Assembly: GCA_026989995.1 (NCBI GenBank)
Contig: JALSIO010000771.1
Coordinates: 1 to 8,986, forward strand
Source of the DNA: Myxococcales bacterium
GTDB taxonomy: Bacteria; Myxococcota_A; UBA9160; JALSIO01
Reading direction: 5' to 3'
DNA length: 8,986 bases
Below, one piece after another: positions 1-5,912 of the stretch. The position numbers were made by a program, and so were the translations under genes. The notes beneath the pieces were generated by a model. That model saw only the letters and a list, made by a program, of their open reading frames with translations. It had not been told where the DNA came from and did no database searches. Within the stretch, counting starts at the first letter, position 1, and every line of letters begins with the position of its first letter.

Positions 1-437
1 CCGCCGGCGGTGACCGTCATTTCGGCGAGGTCGCCGTCGAGGACCTCAGGATCCCGGTAGAGAGGCCGTAGATCGAAGAAGCGCTCCTTGCGGATCCAGC
101 TCCAGATGTCCTGCACGGCTTCCGGTGTCAGCGTCACCGAAAGCTCGGGGAGCGTTCCCTCCGGTGTGCTCACCTCCGAGAGGCGAGCATTGCCGGCCGA
201 ATCGATCTCGACGGACTGCTCGCCGAAGGCCGCACCCGGAAGACGGGGAGCCGAGCGGAGGACGATTCGCAGGTCGGCGGGAGGGGGCTCGGCCCGGGCA
301 TCGAGGGGCGCCCAGGCGAGGAGGGCGAGGGCGAGGAACGCCCCACGCAGGCCGGCCCGGCGACACTTCGCCCGCCGGCTTCCGAATGCCGCGAGAGGCG
401 CGCGGGGACGACGGCGATCGAGGAGCTTCAGCACCAC
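1..437 (-). CDS. Small exported protein of unknown function, C-terminus cut off by the window edge
   Basis: An open frame runs leftwards off the window, showing about 145 codons. The first 50 residues look like a secretion signal: an Arg-rich stretch, then a hydrophobic core of Leu/Ala around residues 30-44 and an ARA cleavage-type site before EPPP. The mature part reads like a small beta-rich domain: a VEIDSAGNARLSE strand pair, then LTPEAVQDIWSWIRKERFFDL and DLAEMTVTAGG. That order (a strand with a Gly turn, a helix ending in FFDL, then a TVT strand) recalls small exported domains such as DUF6438, but I cannot prove that. The start is uncertain. GTG at 435-437 or 432-434 are the only usual start codons before the in-frame stop at 522-524, and neither has a clear ribosome site. 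A CTG at 348-350 would give a more typical short signal peptide. It lies downstream of the AOR gene in the same direction, 335 bases away, so co-transcription is doubtful. Confidence 0.65.
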   Translation of the reverse strand, partial: MVLKLLDRRRPRAPLAAFGSRRAKCRRAGLRGAFLALALLAWAPLDARAEPPPADLRIVLRSAPRLPGAAFGEQSVEIDSAGNARLSEVSTPEGTLPELSVTLTPEAVQDIWSWIRKERFFDLRPLYRDPEVLDGDLAEMTVTAG

Positions 438-588
438 GGGACCGAATGCACCATTCCGCCCGGCACGGGTACACCAACTCCGGCGATTGCGCGAGGGCGG
501 CTGCGGGTCGGGGGCGGTCCGTCAACTTGCGACGCGGCCGTCCCGCGCGGGTCTCTGCGAGCCGGCCGGAGAGGCAGCGATCCCGAAG

Positions 589-606
589 GGTGGGGGATCC
601 CCCACC
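589..606. repeat. 18-base perfect palindrome
   Basis: GGTGGGGGATCCCCCACC reads the same on both strands with no spacer. As RNA it could only form a 7-base-pair stem with a four-base GATC loop and has no T-run after it, so it is a poor intrinsic terminator. It could be a protein-binding site for the exported-protein gene, whose start lies about 150 bases further left, or part of the 3' end of the AOR transcript. Confidence 0.5.
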
Positions 607-660
607 TCGTGCCGGGGGAACCGCCTCCTCCCGATCCGCCGGCGTCGCGGTCGCCCGGGC

Positions 661-686
661 GTGGGGCTGCCCTCGGGAGCCCCCAC
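661..686 (-). terminator. Possible terminator hairpin after the AOR gene
   Basis: GTGGGGCT and AGCCCCCAC can pair across the 661-686 segment, with a further CCC-TC-GGG inside, giving a long but imperfect GC stem with one bulged C. It sits 87-112 bases beyond the AOR stop codon. There is no U-tract on the minus strand, so it may act as a 3' stabiliser or do nothing. Confidence 0.3.
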
Positions 687-772
687 CGAGGTCGGCGGGA
701 TGCTCGATGCCCGTCTTCGTCGGGGCCGCCTCCCGCGGTGGTGCCGGGTCCCAGGTTCCCGAGGTGCCCGAG

Positions 773-2587
773 CTAGCCGAGCCCGAGCGCCGCGGCCCGG
801 GCGGCGGGCACCACGCCGGCCTCCCAGCCCCGGGCGGCGTAGTACTCGGCGAGCATCGGCTCGAGCTCGCAGACGTGGCCCTTCGAGCCGCCTCCCGTGG
901 AGGGCTCCTCGAGGAAGCGCCGCGGCAGGGTGTCCGAGCCGGGCCCGAAGCCCGCGCGGTTGTTGTAGACGCGCTCGAGGTCGTAGATCCGCGCGCCGGC
1001 GGCGAGCACGTCGTCGGCCGTGAAGGGCCGGCCGGTGGCGGCGGCGTACTGCTCCGCGTAGTGCTCGGCGGCCTCGGCGAAGGCGCTGAACTTGCAAAGG
1101 TCGAGGCTGTCCGAGAAGGCGTGGAGGTCCTGGAAGACCTTCACCATCTCGCCCTTGCCGCGCCACTCGAGGGGATCTGCCTCGATGGGCACCACCCCGA
1201 GCTCCGCTGCGGCCACGTAGGCCCGCAGGTGGCAGGCGCCGCGGTTGCTGGTGGCGTAGCCGAGGCCCATGCCCTTCATGCCCCGGGGATCGTAGGCCGG
1301 GACGGCCTGGCCCTTGACCGCCATGGCGAGCTCCGGGCAGCCGAGCCGTTCGGCGGCCCGCGCCGGCCCTTCGGCGAGCAGCGCGCCGGCGCCCTCGCGA
1401 AGTGCGATGGCCTCGGTCATGGCCACCATGGCCGCGGCGTCGCCGAAGGCGAGCCCCCCGTCTCCCGCGAGGCCGCGCTCGGTGGCCTCCATGTACAGGG
1501 AGAGGGCGTTTCCGAGCTCGATGGGATCCATGCCGAAGTCGTTGCACTGGTCGATGAGCTTCGCGATGGAGGCGACGTCGTCGTTGCCGCAATTGGCGCC
1601 GAGCGACCAGGCCGGCTCGTACTCGACGCTCTCCATGCGGAGGCCGGCCCACGGACCCTCCCGGATCTCCACCTCCTTCTTGCAGGCCACCGGGCAGGCG
1701 TGGCAGGTGGGGTCGTCCACCAGCAGGTGTTCGACGACGTACTCCCCCGAGATGCGCTCGGCCGCCTCCCCGAAGGTGGTCTCCCGGCTGTTGCTCGTGC
1801 CCAGGGCCCCGATGGTGTTGGTGATGTTCATCAGCACGTTGGTGCCGTACACCGAAAGACCGCCCTTGCGCGGGCTCGTGATGTGCTTCTCGTCGCGGAT
1901 GAGGTCCAGTGCCCGCCGCCGGGCGCGGTTCCAGGCCTCCCGGTCGGGCACGTCGCTCTTGCGGCGCGGGGCGCGGATCACGATGGCCTTGAGCTTCTTG
2001 CTGCCGCCGACGGCCCCGGTTCCGCCCCGGCCGAAGGCGCGGTCGTCCTCGTTCACCCAGGCCGCGAAGCGGCAGAGGTTCTCGCCCGCCTGCCCGATGG
2101 CGCAGACCGAGACGTCGCGCTCGCCGTAGCGGTCCCGGAAGAAGGCGACCGTCTCGTGGATCCCGCGGCCCCACACCGGGGAGGCGTCCCGGATCTCGAC
2201 CCGGCCCTCCTCCACGAAGAGATAGACGGGGCGATCGGCGGCGCCCTCGACGACGAGGCCGTCGACCCCGGCCCAGCGGAGCCGCGCCCCCGTCCACCCG
2301 CCCTGGTGGGAGTCGGTCACCGTGCCGGTCAGGGGCGAGCGGGTCACGCAGGCCCAGCGGCCGCTCATGCTGGTTTCGGTGCCGGTGAGGGGGCCTCCGA
2401 GAAGGCAGAGCCGGTTCCCGGGCCCGAGGGGATCCACCGTCGCGCCGGCCTCGAGGGCGTAGCGCACGCCCAGCCCCCGGGCCCCGATGAAGCGCTCGAC
2501 CCAGTCCGCCGGCGTCGGCCGCCGTTCGACCCGGCCGCGGCCGAGATCCACGTGGAAGACGTCCTCCCCGAAGCTCCGTGCGTCCAT
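773..2587 (-). CDS. aor: Aldehyde:ferredoxin oxidoreductase family protein (tungsten or molybdenum pterin enzyme)
   Basis: The product is 604 residues, the usual length for the family. These enzymes oxidise aldehydes to acids, or in reverse reduce acids, with a bis-pterin W or Mo cofactor and one 4Fe-4S cluster, passing electrons to ferredoxin in the cytoplasm. The N-terminal domain (about 1-205) has the family signatures ARGLG (36-40), LLGGPLTGT (62-70) and GRGGTGAVGGSKKLKAI (187-203). The cluster ligands are visible as Cys295, Cys298 and Cys302 (CHACPVAC), with the distant fourth at Cys498 in SDSLDLCKF. Glu319/Glu322 and His453 (ACHLRAY) match the conserved acidic and His residues near the metal. 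The ATG at 2585-2587 is chosen because GGGAGG lies about nine bases upstream and the family's usual N-terminus follows; the frame is open further upstream but that sequence is not AOR-like. No ferredoxin, pterin-synthesis or tungstate-transport gene adjoins it, so substrate and metal cannot be told. It is divergent from the dodecin gene. Confidence 0.95.
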   Translation of the reverse strand: MDARSFGEDVFHVDLGRGRVERRPTPADWVERFIGARGLGVRYALEAGATVDPLGPGNRLCLLGGPLTGTETSMSGRWACVTRSPLTGTVTDSHQGGWTGARLRWAGVDGLVVEGAADRPVYLFVEEGRVEIRDASPVWGRGIHETVAFFRDRYGERDVSVCAIGQAGENLCRFAAWVNEDDRAFGRGGTGAVGGSKKLKAIVIRAPRRKSDVPDREAWNRARRRALDLIRDEKHITSPRKGGLSVYGTNVLMNITNTIGALGTSNSRETTFGEAAERISGEYVVEHLLVDDPTCHACPVACKKEVEIREGPWAGLRMESVEYEPAWSLGANCGNDDVASIAKLIDQCNDFGMDPIELGNALSLYMEATERGLAGDGGLAFGDAAAMVAMTEAIALREGAGALLAEGPARAAERLGCPELAMAVKGQAVPAYDPRGMKGMGLGYATSNRGACHLRAYVAAAELGVVPIEADPLEWRGKGEMVKVFQDLHAFSDSLDLCKFSAFAEAAEHYAEQYAAATGRPFTADDVLAAGARIYDLERVYNNRAGFGPGSDTLPRRFLEEPSTGGGSKGHVCELEPMLAEYYAARGWEAGVVPAARAAALGLG

Positions 2588-2764
2588 GCCCGAGACCCTC
2601 CCGGGGGCCGGGCCTCCGGGCCGGCGGACCCCCTGGGTCCATGGTACGCCCCCGGGCGCCGACGGGTCGACCCGGTCCTGCGGCGGGGCGGGCCGGCGGG
2701 CGGGGCGCCGCTCTTCTACGATCCCGAGCGTGGCCGGCGGCGGACCGGGCGGGGCGTCCTGCCG

Positions 2765-2799
2765 CCCCGCGGCCCCGCGGCCCCGCGGCCCCGCGGCCC
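2765..2799. repeat. Tandem repeat of an 8-base GC unit (four copies)
   Basis: Four perfect head-to-tail copies of CCCCGCGG occupy 2765-2796, followed by a partial CCC. Each unit contains the palindrome CCGCGG, so the array can fold in several registers. It lies in the 249-base divergent gap (2588-2836) between the AOR gene and the first dodecin, ending 37 bases before the dodecin start codon. It is therefore likely to be in the dodecin 5' leader or promoter. Nothing else clear was seen in that gap apart from a weak TACGAT at 2717-2722 without a matching -35. Confidence 0.85.
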
Positions 2800-2836
2800 T
2801 GGGGGCCGGGTGCCGCGCCCCGGTGGGGGAGGGCGC

Positions 2837-3058
2837 ATGTGGGTCTCCAAGGTGAGCGAGCTCATCGGGTCGTCGCCCGACTCGTTCGAGGCGGCCGCCG
2901 AGGAGGTCCTCGCCCGAGCCAACCGGACCCTGCGTGGGATCACCGGCATCGAGGTGCTCGAGAAGAAGGTGAAGGTCGACAACGGCCGCATCGCGGAGTA
3001 CCGCGTCCACGTCCGACTCGTCTTCGACATGGCTCCGGAGGCCGAGGTGCACTGGTGA
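2837..3058 (+). CDS. Dodecin family protein, first of two paralogues, without the flavin-stacking Trp
   Basis: A 73-residue protein with the whole dodecin fold in order: strand (WVSKVSELIG), helix (SPDSFEAAAEEVLARANRTL, 13-32), then two long strands (IEVLEKKVKVDNG and IAEYRVHVRLVF). Dodecins form hollow 12-subunit shells in the cytoplasm, and classical ones store flavins stacked on a Trp in a DWFEV-type motif, aided by a Gln. Here those positions read TGIEV (Gly37 for Trp) and YRV (Arg56 for Gln), so ordinary flavin binding is unlikely. The sequence is closer in character to the calcium-binding type described for M. tuberculosis Rv0379. That comparison is from memory of the family and was not aligned by program. 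A GGGGGAGGG ribosome site ends four bases before the ATG. It is divergent from AOR and 303 bases from the second dodecin. The extra C-terminal PEAEVHW is unusual. Confidence 0.9.
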   Translation: MWVSKVSELIGSSPDSFEAAAEEVLARANRTLRGITGIEVLEKKVKVDNGRIAEYRVHVRLVFDMAPEAEVHW

Positions 3059-3065
3059 GGGAGGC

Positions 3066-3081
3066 CGCCGGGGGGCCGGCG
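3066..3081 (+). terminator. Short GC hairpin just after the first dodecin
   Basis: CGCCGG and CCGGCG form a perfect 6-base-pair stem around a GGGG loop, starting eight bases after the dodecin stop. No T-run follows, so termination is only possible, not shown. It would separate the first dodecin from the downstream operon. Confidence 0.3.
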
Positions 3082-3120
3082 CGTGGAGCCCCAGGTGGCC
3101 GGGCCCGGGTGCGGAAGTGA

Positions 3121-3200
3121 ATCGACGAGATGACTCGAAATCTGGCAATTCATCTTATCGAAAAATCAGCGCTTCAAATATTGGAGAACGAGTTCTCAAT
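3121..3200 (+). promoter_or_regulatory. AT-rich regulatory island upstream of the dodecin-2 operon
   Basis: These 80 bases contain 31 G or C (about 39%) amid DNA that is far richer in GC on both sides. The island includes A-runs (AAAAA at 3161-3165), AAATATT at 3176-3182 and, at its right edge, the dyad listed separately. It lies 160-240 bases before the second dodecin start. It is the only plausible place for the promoter of the five-gene run that follows. No hexamer pair of good quality could be fixed; TTATCG (3155-3160) and AAATAT (3176-3181) are only 15 bases apart. A frame crosses it but has no family resemblance. Confidence 0.55.
3184..3197. promoter_or_regulatory. Operator-like dyad GAGAAC-GA-GTTCTC
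   Basis: Two perfect 6-base inverted half-sites are separated by two bases. With one bulged G the symmetry extends to ATT on the left and AAT on the right (3180-3200). It sits at the downstream edge of the AT-rich island, where a repressor or activator could act. The two-base spacer does not fit the four-base spacer of Gram-positive-type LexA sites (GAAC-N4-GTTC), so no regulator is named. Confidence 0.4.
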
Positions 3201-3361
3201 CCGCTGCGGACCGATCGCCGGGTACGCGGTCCGGGGCTTTCCCGGCCGCTCGCCCCGCGGAAATCGTGCGAACGGGTTCGTGTAGTGGGGGGCCGCCATC
3301 GGAGCTCGGCCCGGCGCCGCGGCCGGTCGACCGGAGCCCGCCGCCACCCCCGGAGCTCACC

Positions 3362-3580
3362 ATGGCTGTCGCATCCGTCTCCACGATCACCGCCGCCTCG
3401 CCGGTGGGCTGGCAGGACGCCCTCGAACGGGGCCTCGCCCGCGCGCGCCGGACCCTTCGGAACATCACGGGCCTCCGGGTGCTGGAGGAGAAGGCCCGGG
3501 TCGAGGACGGCCGCATCACGGAGTACCTGGTGACCCTCCAGGTGATCTTCGTGCTCGAGGACGGTGGGGGGGAGGGGTGA
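3362..3580 (+). CDS. Dodecin family protein, second paralogue, without the flavin-stacking Trp
   Basis: The 72-residue product aligns end to end with the first dodecin, with about half the residues identical by eye, best in the ARARRTLRNITG helix end and VLEEK-EDGRITEY strands. The Trp of classical flavin dodecins is again replaced (Gly37 in ITGLRV) and the Gln position is Leu56 (EYLVTL), so it probably binds something other than stacked flavin, or serves as a shell only. The sole Trp is Trp17 in the first helix. The ATG at 3362 is preferred over the in-frame ATG at 3266 because GGAG lies seven bases upstream and the dodecin fold starts here; the upstream residues are Pro-rich and unlike the family. 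Its TGA overlaps the GTG of the next gene, implying coupled translation. Confidence 0.9.
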   Translation: MAVASVSTITAASPVGWQDALERGLARARRTLRNITGLRVLEEKARVEDGRITEYLVTLQVIFVLEDGGGEG

Positions 3581-4725
3581 GCCGCCCGTCGGATCTGCCC
3601 GAAGGCGGCGCGCCCCCGGGCCCGCCGGGGACGTGGGGGCAGCCTCCGGCAGGCGCGAGCCCTCGGGCTCCAGGCGGGGGGAGCCTGCCGGCCGAGGCGT
3701 CGCCCCTGCGGGTGCCGGCGGTGGTGGCCGCGGGGGAGGGCCCGGGCTCCAGGAAGGTCTACGGCGAGAACAAGGTCTACCTCGCGCTCGACGGCCGGGC
3801 GCTCGTGGCGCACGTGGTGGCGACGCTGCAGCGCGTGCCGGAGGTCTCCGAGGTCCTCGTGGTCGGCAACGCGGAGCGTCTCGATCGGGTACTTGGCGAC
3901 CCCGCGTTCCGCAGCGAGCTCACGAAACCGCTGCGGATCGTTCCCCAGTTCCGGAACCTCTACGAGAACTGCTGGGAGGCCTACCGGCGTCTGCTCCCCG
4001 GGGCACCGCCCGAGGGGCGCGACCCCGTCACGGAGGAGGACCGCGACCTCCGGGTCCTCTACCTCTCCGGGGACCTCCCCTTCGCCACCGCCCAGGAGAT
4101 CTCCGACTTCATCCGGCGCGCAGCCGACACCGGGGCGGATTTCGTCATGGGCTCGGTGGAGCGGGAGGCGCTCGAACCCTTCGCGCGGGGAGACGGGGAC
4201 CGACCCGCGATCCGGGTCGCCTTCTTCAACCTCGCCGAGGGTCGCCTGCGCCAGAACAACCTCTTCCTGGTGCGGCCCGGACGCCTCGGCAACCGCCAGT
4301 CGATCGAGGAGATGTACGAGCACCGCTACCAGAAGCAGCTCGGGAACATCCTCGCCCTGGCCTGGCGTCTGTTCTGGAGCCGCGGCGGCGGTCCCCGGGT
4401 GCTCTTCTTCTACGCCCTCATGCACCTGGCCGGGGTGGCGGACCGGCACGGGTGGCGTCGGCTCTCCGACTGGCTGCGCCACTTCGTGCCGCTCGTCCGG
4501 GTGGAGCGGGCGGTCGGCGCGCTGCTCGACACGCGCTTCCGGGTCCTGGTGACATCGGTCGGCGGGTGCGGGATCGACATCGACCGCGAAGCCGAGTACG
4601 ACGCCGCGCGTGCCCGGTACCGGGAGTGGCGGCGGCAGCAGGAGGAGCGCGCCCTCGAGCTGCACGGGCCGCTGCCGCTGCCCGCCCGGGCAGGGGAGCC
4701 GCGGGCCTCGGAGGAGGGGGTATGA
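3577..4725 (+). CDS. MobA-like nucleotidyltransferase (GT-A fold), substrate unknown
   Basis: A 382-residue protein with a nucleotidyltransferase fold. The nucleotide-binding loop is VPAVVAAGEGPGSRKVYGENKVYLALDGRAL (47-76), a variant of the AGG-x-GTR-KP signature. A metal-binding LSGDLPF follows at 163-169, and a C-terminal acidic block GGCGIDIDREAEYDAARARYREW at 329-351 probably holds the second metal site. Such enzymes transfer NMP to a phosphate acceptor in cofactor, sugar or lipid-head-group synthesis; the acceptor here is not predictable. Helical segment 255-310 (LALAWRLF, VLFFYALMHLAG) is more hydrophobic than usual for a soluble MobA and may be an insertion. The GTG start overlaps the dodecin stop as GTGA. 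The first 45 residues are Pro/Gly-rich and may not be translated; an alternative GTG at 3712-3714 begins just before the fold but has no ribosome site. Confidence 0.8.
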   Translation: MSRPSDLPEGGAPPGPPGTWGQPPAGASPRAPGGGSLPAEASPLRVPAVVAAGEGPGSRKVYGENKVYLALDGRALVAHVVATLQRVPEVSEVLVVGNAERLDRVLGDPAFRSELTKPLRIVPQFRNLYENCWEAYRRLLPGAPPEGRDPVTEEDRDLRVLYLSGDLPFATAQEISDFIRRAADTGADFVMGSVEREALEPFARGDGDRPAIRVAFFNLAEGRLRQNNLFLVRPGRLGNRQSIEEMYEHRYQKQLGNILALAWRLFWSRGGGPRVLFFYALMHLAGVADRHGWRRLSDWLRHFVPLVRVERAVGALLDTRFRVLVTSVGGCGIDIDREAEYDAARARYREWRRQQEERALELHGPLPLPARAGEPRASEEGV

Positions 4726-4784
4726 GCTGCGGAGGACGGGACGGCGCCGTCGGGCGCCGCGGTGCCGGGGCGGGCCGGGCGTGA
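4722..4784 (+). CDS. Possible 20-codon mini-ORF linking the nucleotidyltransferase and ygfZ
   Basis: ATG at 4722 overlaps the upstream stop (ATGA), is preceded directly by the strongest ribosome site in the operon (GGAGGAGGGGG), and the frame ends in a TGA that overlaps the GTG of ygfZ (GTGA). The Gly/Arg/Ala-rich product resembles no known protein. It may carry ribosomes across to ygfZ, whose own GTG has no good ribosome site. Alternatively it is chance, or a frameshift error hides a longer ygfZ start. Confidence 0.35.
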   Translation: MSCGGRDGAVGRRGAGAGRA

Positions 4785-5908
4785 CGAGGCCCGAGGTGTC
4801 GGAGGCCGCGCGGCGGGCGCTCGCCGTCCGGCGGGGGGCCGGGTGGTTCGACCTGGGCCGACGGGGGCTCCTCGAGGTGCGCGGCGGCGAGCGGGTGCGG
4901 TGGCTCGACGGCGTGGTGACCGCAGACATCCGGAGGCTGGAGCCCGGGAGCTCGGGGTCGCCGGCGCTGGCACTCACGCCGAAGGGGCGCATCGTGGCAG
5001 ATCTGCACGTGCTCGCCTTCGAGGAGTGCTTCTGGCTGGAGTGCGATCCGGCCGCCCTCGATGCGCTCCACGAGCGGCTGTCGCGGAGCATCGTGGCCGA
5101 CGACGTCCGCCTCGTCGACCGGAGCGCGGAGTTCGCGCGCTTCTCGGTGGAGGGCCCGGAGTCGGCGGCGAGGCTCCGGGCGCTCGGCGCCTCGGAGCTG
5201 CCCGAGGAGCCGGGCGGCTTCACCAGGACGCGGATCGTCGACGTGGACACGGTGGTTGCCGCCTTCGGCAGGAGCGGTGAGTCGGCCTTCCAGCTCGTCG
5301 CACCGGTGACGGGAGCGACGTCGATGCGGGAGGCCCTCGCCCGCGCCGGAGCCGAGCCCTCGTGGGTGGCCGGCGACCCCGAGGTGCTCGAGATCCTCCG
5401 GGTGGAGGCGGGAACCCCCGGTTTCGGCACCGAGCTCGGCGAGGACACGCTTCCCGCCGAGGCGCGGATGATGCACGCCGTGGCCCTCGGCAAGGGCTGC
5501 TACGCGGGCCAGGAGGTGGTGGAGCGGATGCGCAGCCGGGGGCGCGTGGGCCACCTTCTCGTCGGCCTCTCGGTGGCCTCCGACTCACCCGCGCCCGTGG
5601 GCGCACCGCTCGTCGCCGGCCCGCCGGAGCCCGGGGGCGGGCGCCCGCTCGGCGAGGTCACGAGCGCGGTGGTCTCGGCGGTGGCCGGTTCGATCGCACT
5701 CGGATTCGTGCGATCGGGCTTCGAGGCGCCGGGGACGCGGTTGCGGGTGGCGGCGGAGGACGGACCGCTCGCGGCCCGGGTGGCTCCTCTGCCCTTCGTG
5801 CTCGCCGGCACCGGAGGGAAGCTTGCGCCCGCGGAGGGAGCCGGGTCGCCCGCGCCGGGGCCGGGCCGGCTGCCTCCCGGGCCCGCGCCCGGCGCTGCGG
5901 ATCGCTAG
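4781..5908 (+). CDS. ygfZ: YgfZ/GcvT-like folate-binding protein for Fe-S cluster upkeep
   Basis: A 375-residue homologue of YgfZ (IBA57 in mitochondria), a cytoplasmic folate-dependent protein that helps make or repair 4Fe-4S clusters. The diagnostic motif KGCYAGQE is at 238-245 with Cys240, followed by RSRGRVGHLLVGL. The N-terminal GcvT-like fold starts with GAGWFDLGRRGLLEVRGGERVRWLDGVVTADI (19-50), TPKGRIVADL follows at 66-75, and DGP/LGFVRS strands form the C-terminal barrel. The GTG at 4781 gives about 20 residues before GAGWFDL, which is normal for the family, although no strong ribosome site precedes it. Translation is probably coupled to the upstream frame. The last 30 residues are a Pro/Gly-rich tail without motifs. 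A link to the window's AOR enzyme, which needs a 4Fe-4S cluster, is possible but they are on different transcripts. Confidence 0.93.
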   Translation: MTRPEVSEAARRALAVRRGAGWFDLGRRGLLEVRGGERVRWLDGVVTADIRRLEPGSSGSPALALTPKGRIVADLHVLAFEECFWLECDPAALDALHERLSRSIVADDVRLVDRSAEFARFSVEGPESAARLRALGASELPEEPGGFTRTRIVDVDTVVAAFGRSGESAFQLVAPVTGATSMREALARAGAEPSWVAGDPEVLEILRVEAGTPGFGTELGEDTLPAEARMMHAVALGKGCYAGQEVVERMRSRGRVGHLLVGLSVASDSPAPVGAPLVAGPPEPGGGRPLGEVTSAVVSAVAGSIALGFVRSGFEAPGTRLRVAAEDGPLAARVAPLPFVLAGTGGKLAPAEGAGSPAPGPGRLPPGPAPGAADR

Positions 5909-5912
5909 CGGC

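Larger units (their letters stand above)
438..772. other. Gap of 335 bases between the AOR gene and the small exported protein
   Basis: No frame here has a convincing start, ribosome site or recognisable protein. It contains two symmetrical elements, listed separately: an 18-base perfect palindrome at 589-606 and an imperfect hairpin at 661-686. It should hold the end of the AOR transcript and possibly the promoter of the leftward exported-protein gene. No clear -35/-10 pair was seen. Confidence 0.6.

Noticed and set aside
46..525. A 159-codon minus-strand frame at the left edge
   Set aside because: Its product is Arg/Pro/Gly-rich. The neighbouring frame shows a signal peptide and a well-formed mature domain.
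125..3058. A 977-codon open frame on the plus strand across the AOR gene
   Set aside because: It is the antisense shadow of the AOR gene, made long by high GC. Its product is low-complexity Gly/Ala/His-rich until it reaches the real dodecin at 2837.
3184..3197. LexA (SOS) box reading of GAGAAC-GA-GTTCTC
   Set aside because: GAAC and GTTC are two bases apart, not the four of the Gram-positive-type box, and no SOS gene is nearby.
3117..3533. A 138-codon plus-strand frame starting in the AT-rich island
   Set aside because: It has no ribosome site and becomes an Arg/Ser-rich shadow of dodecin 2 in its second half.
3196..5493. A 765-codon open frame on the minus strand across dodecin 2, the nucleotidyltransferase and ygfZ
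   Set aside because: Its translation is Arg/Pro/Ser-rich without motifs, while the plus strand has three recognisable families with ribosome sites.
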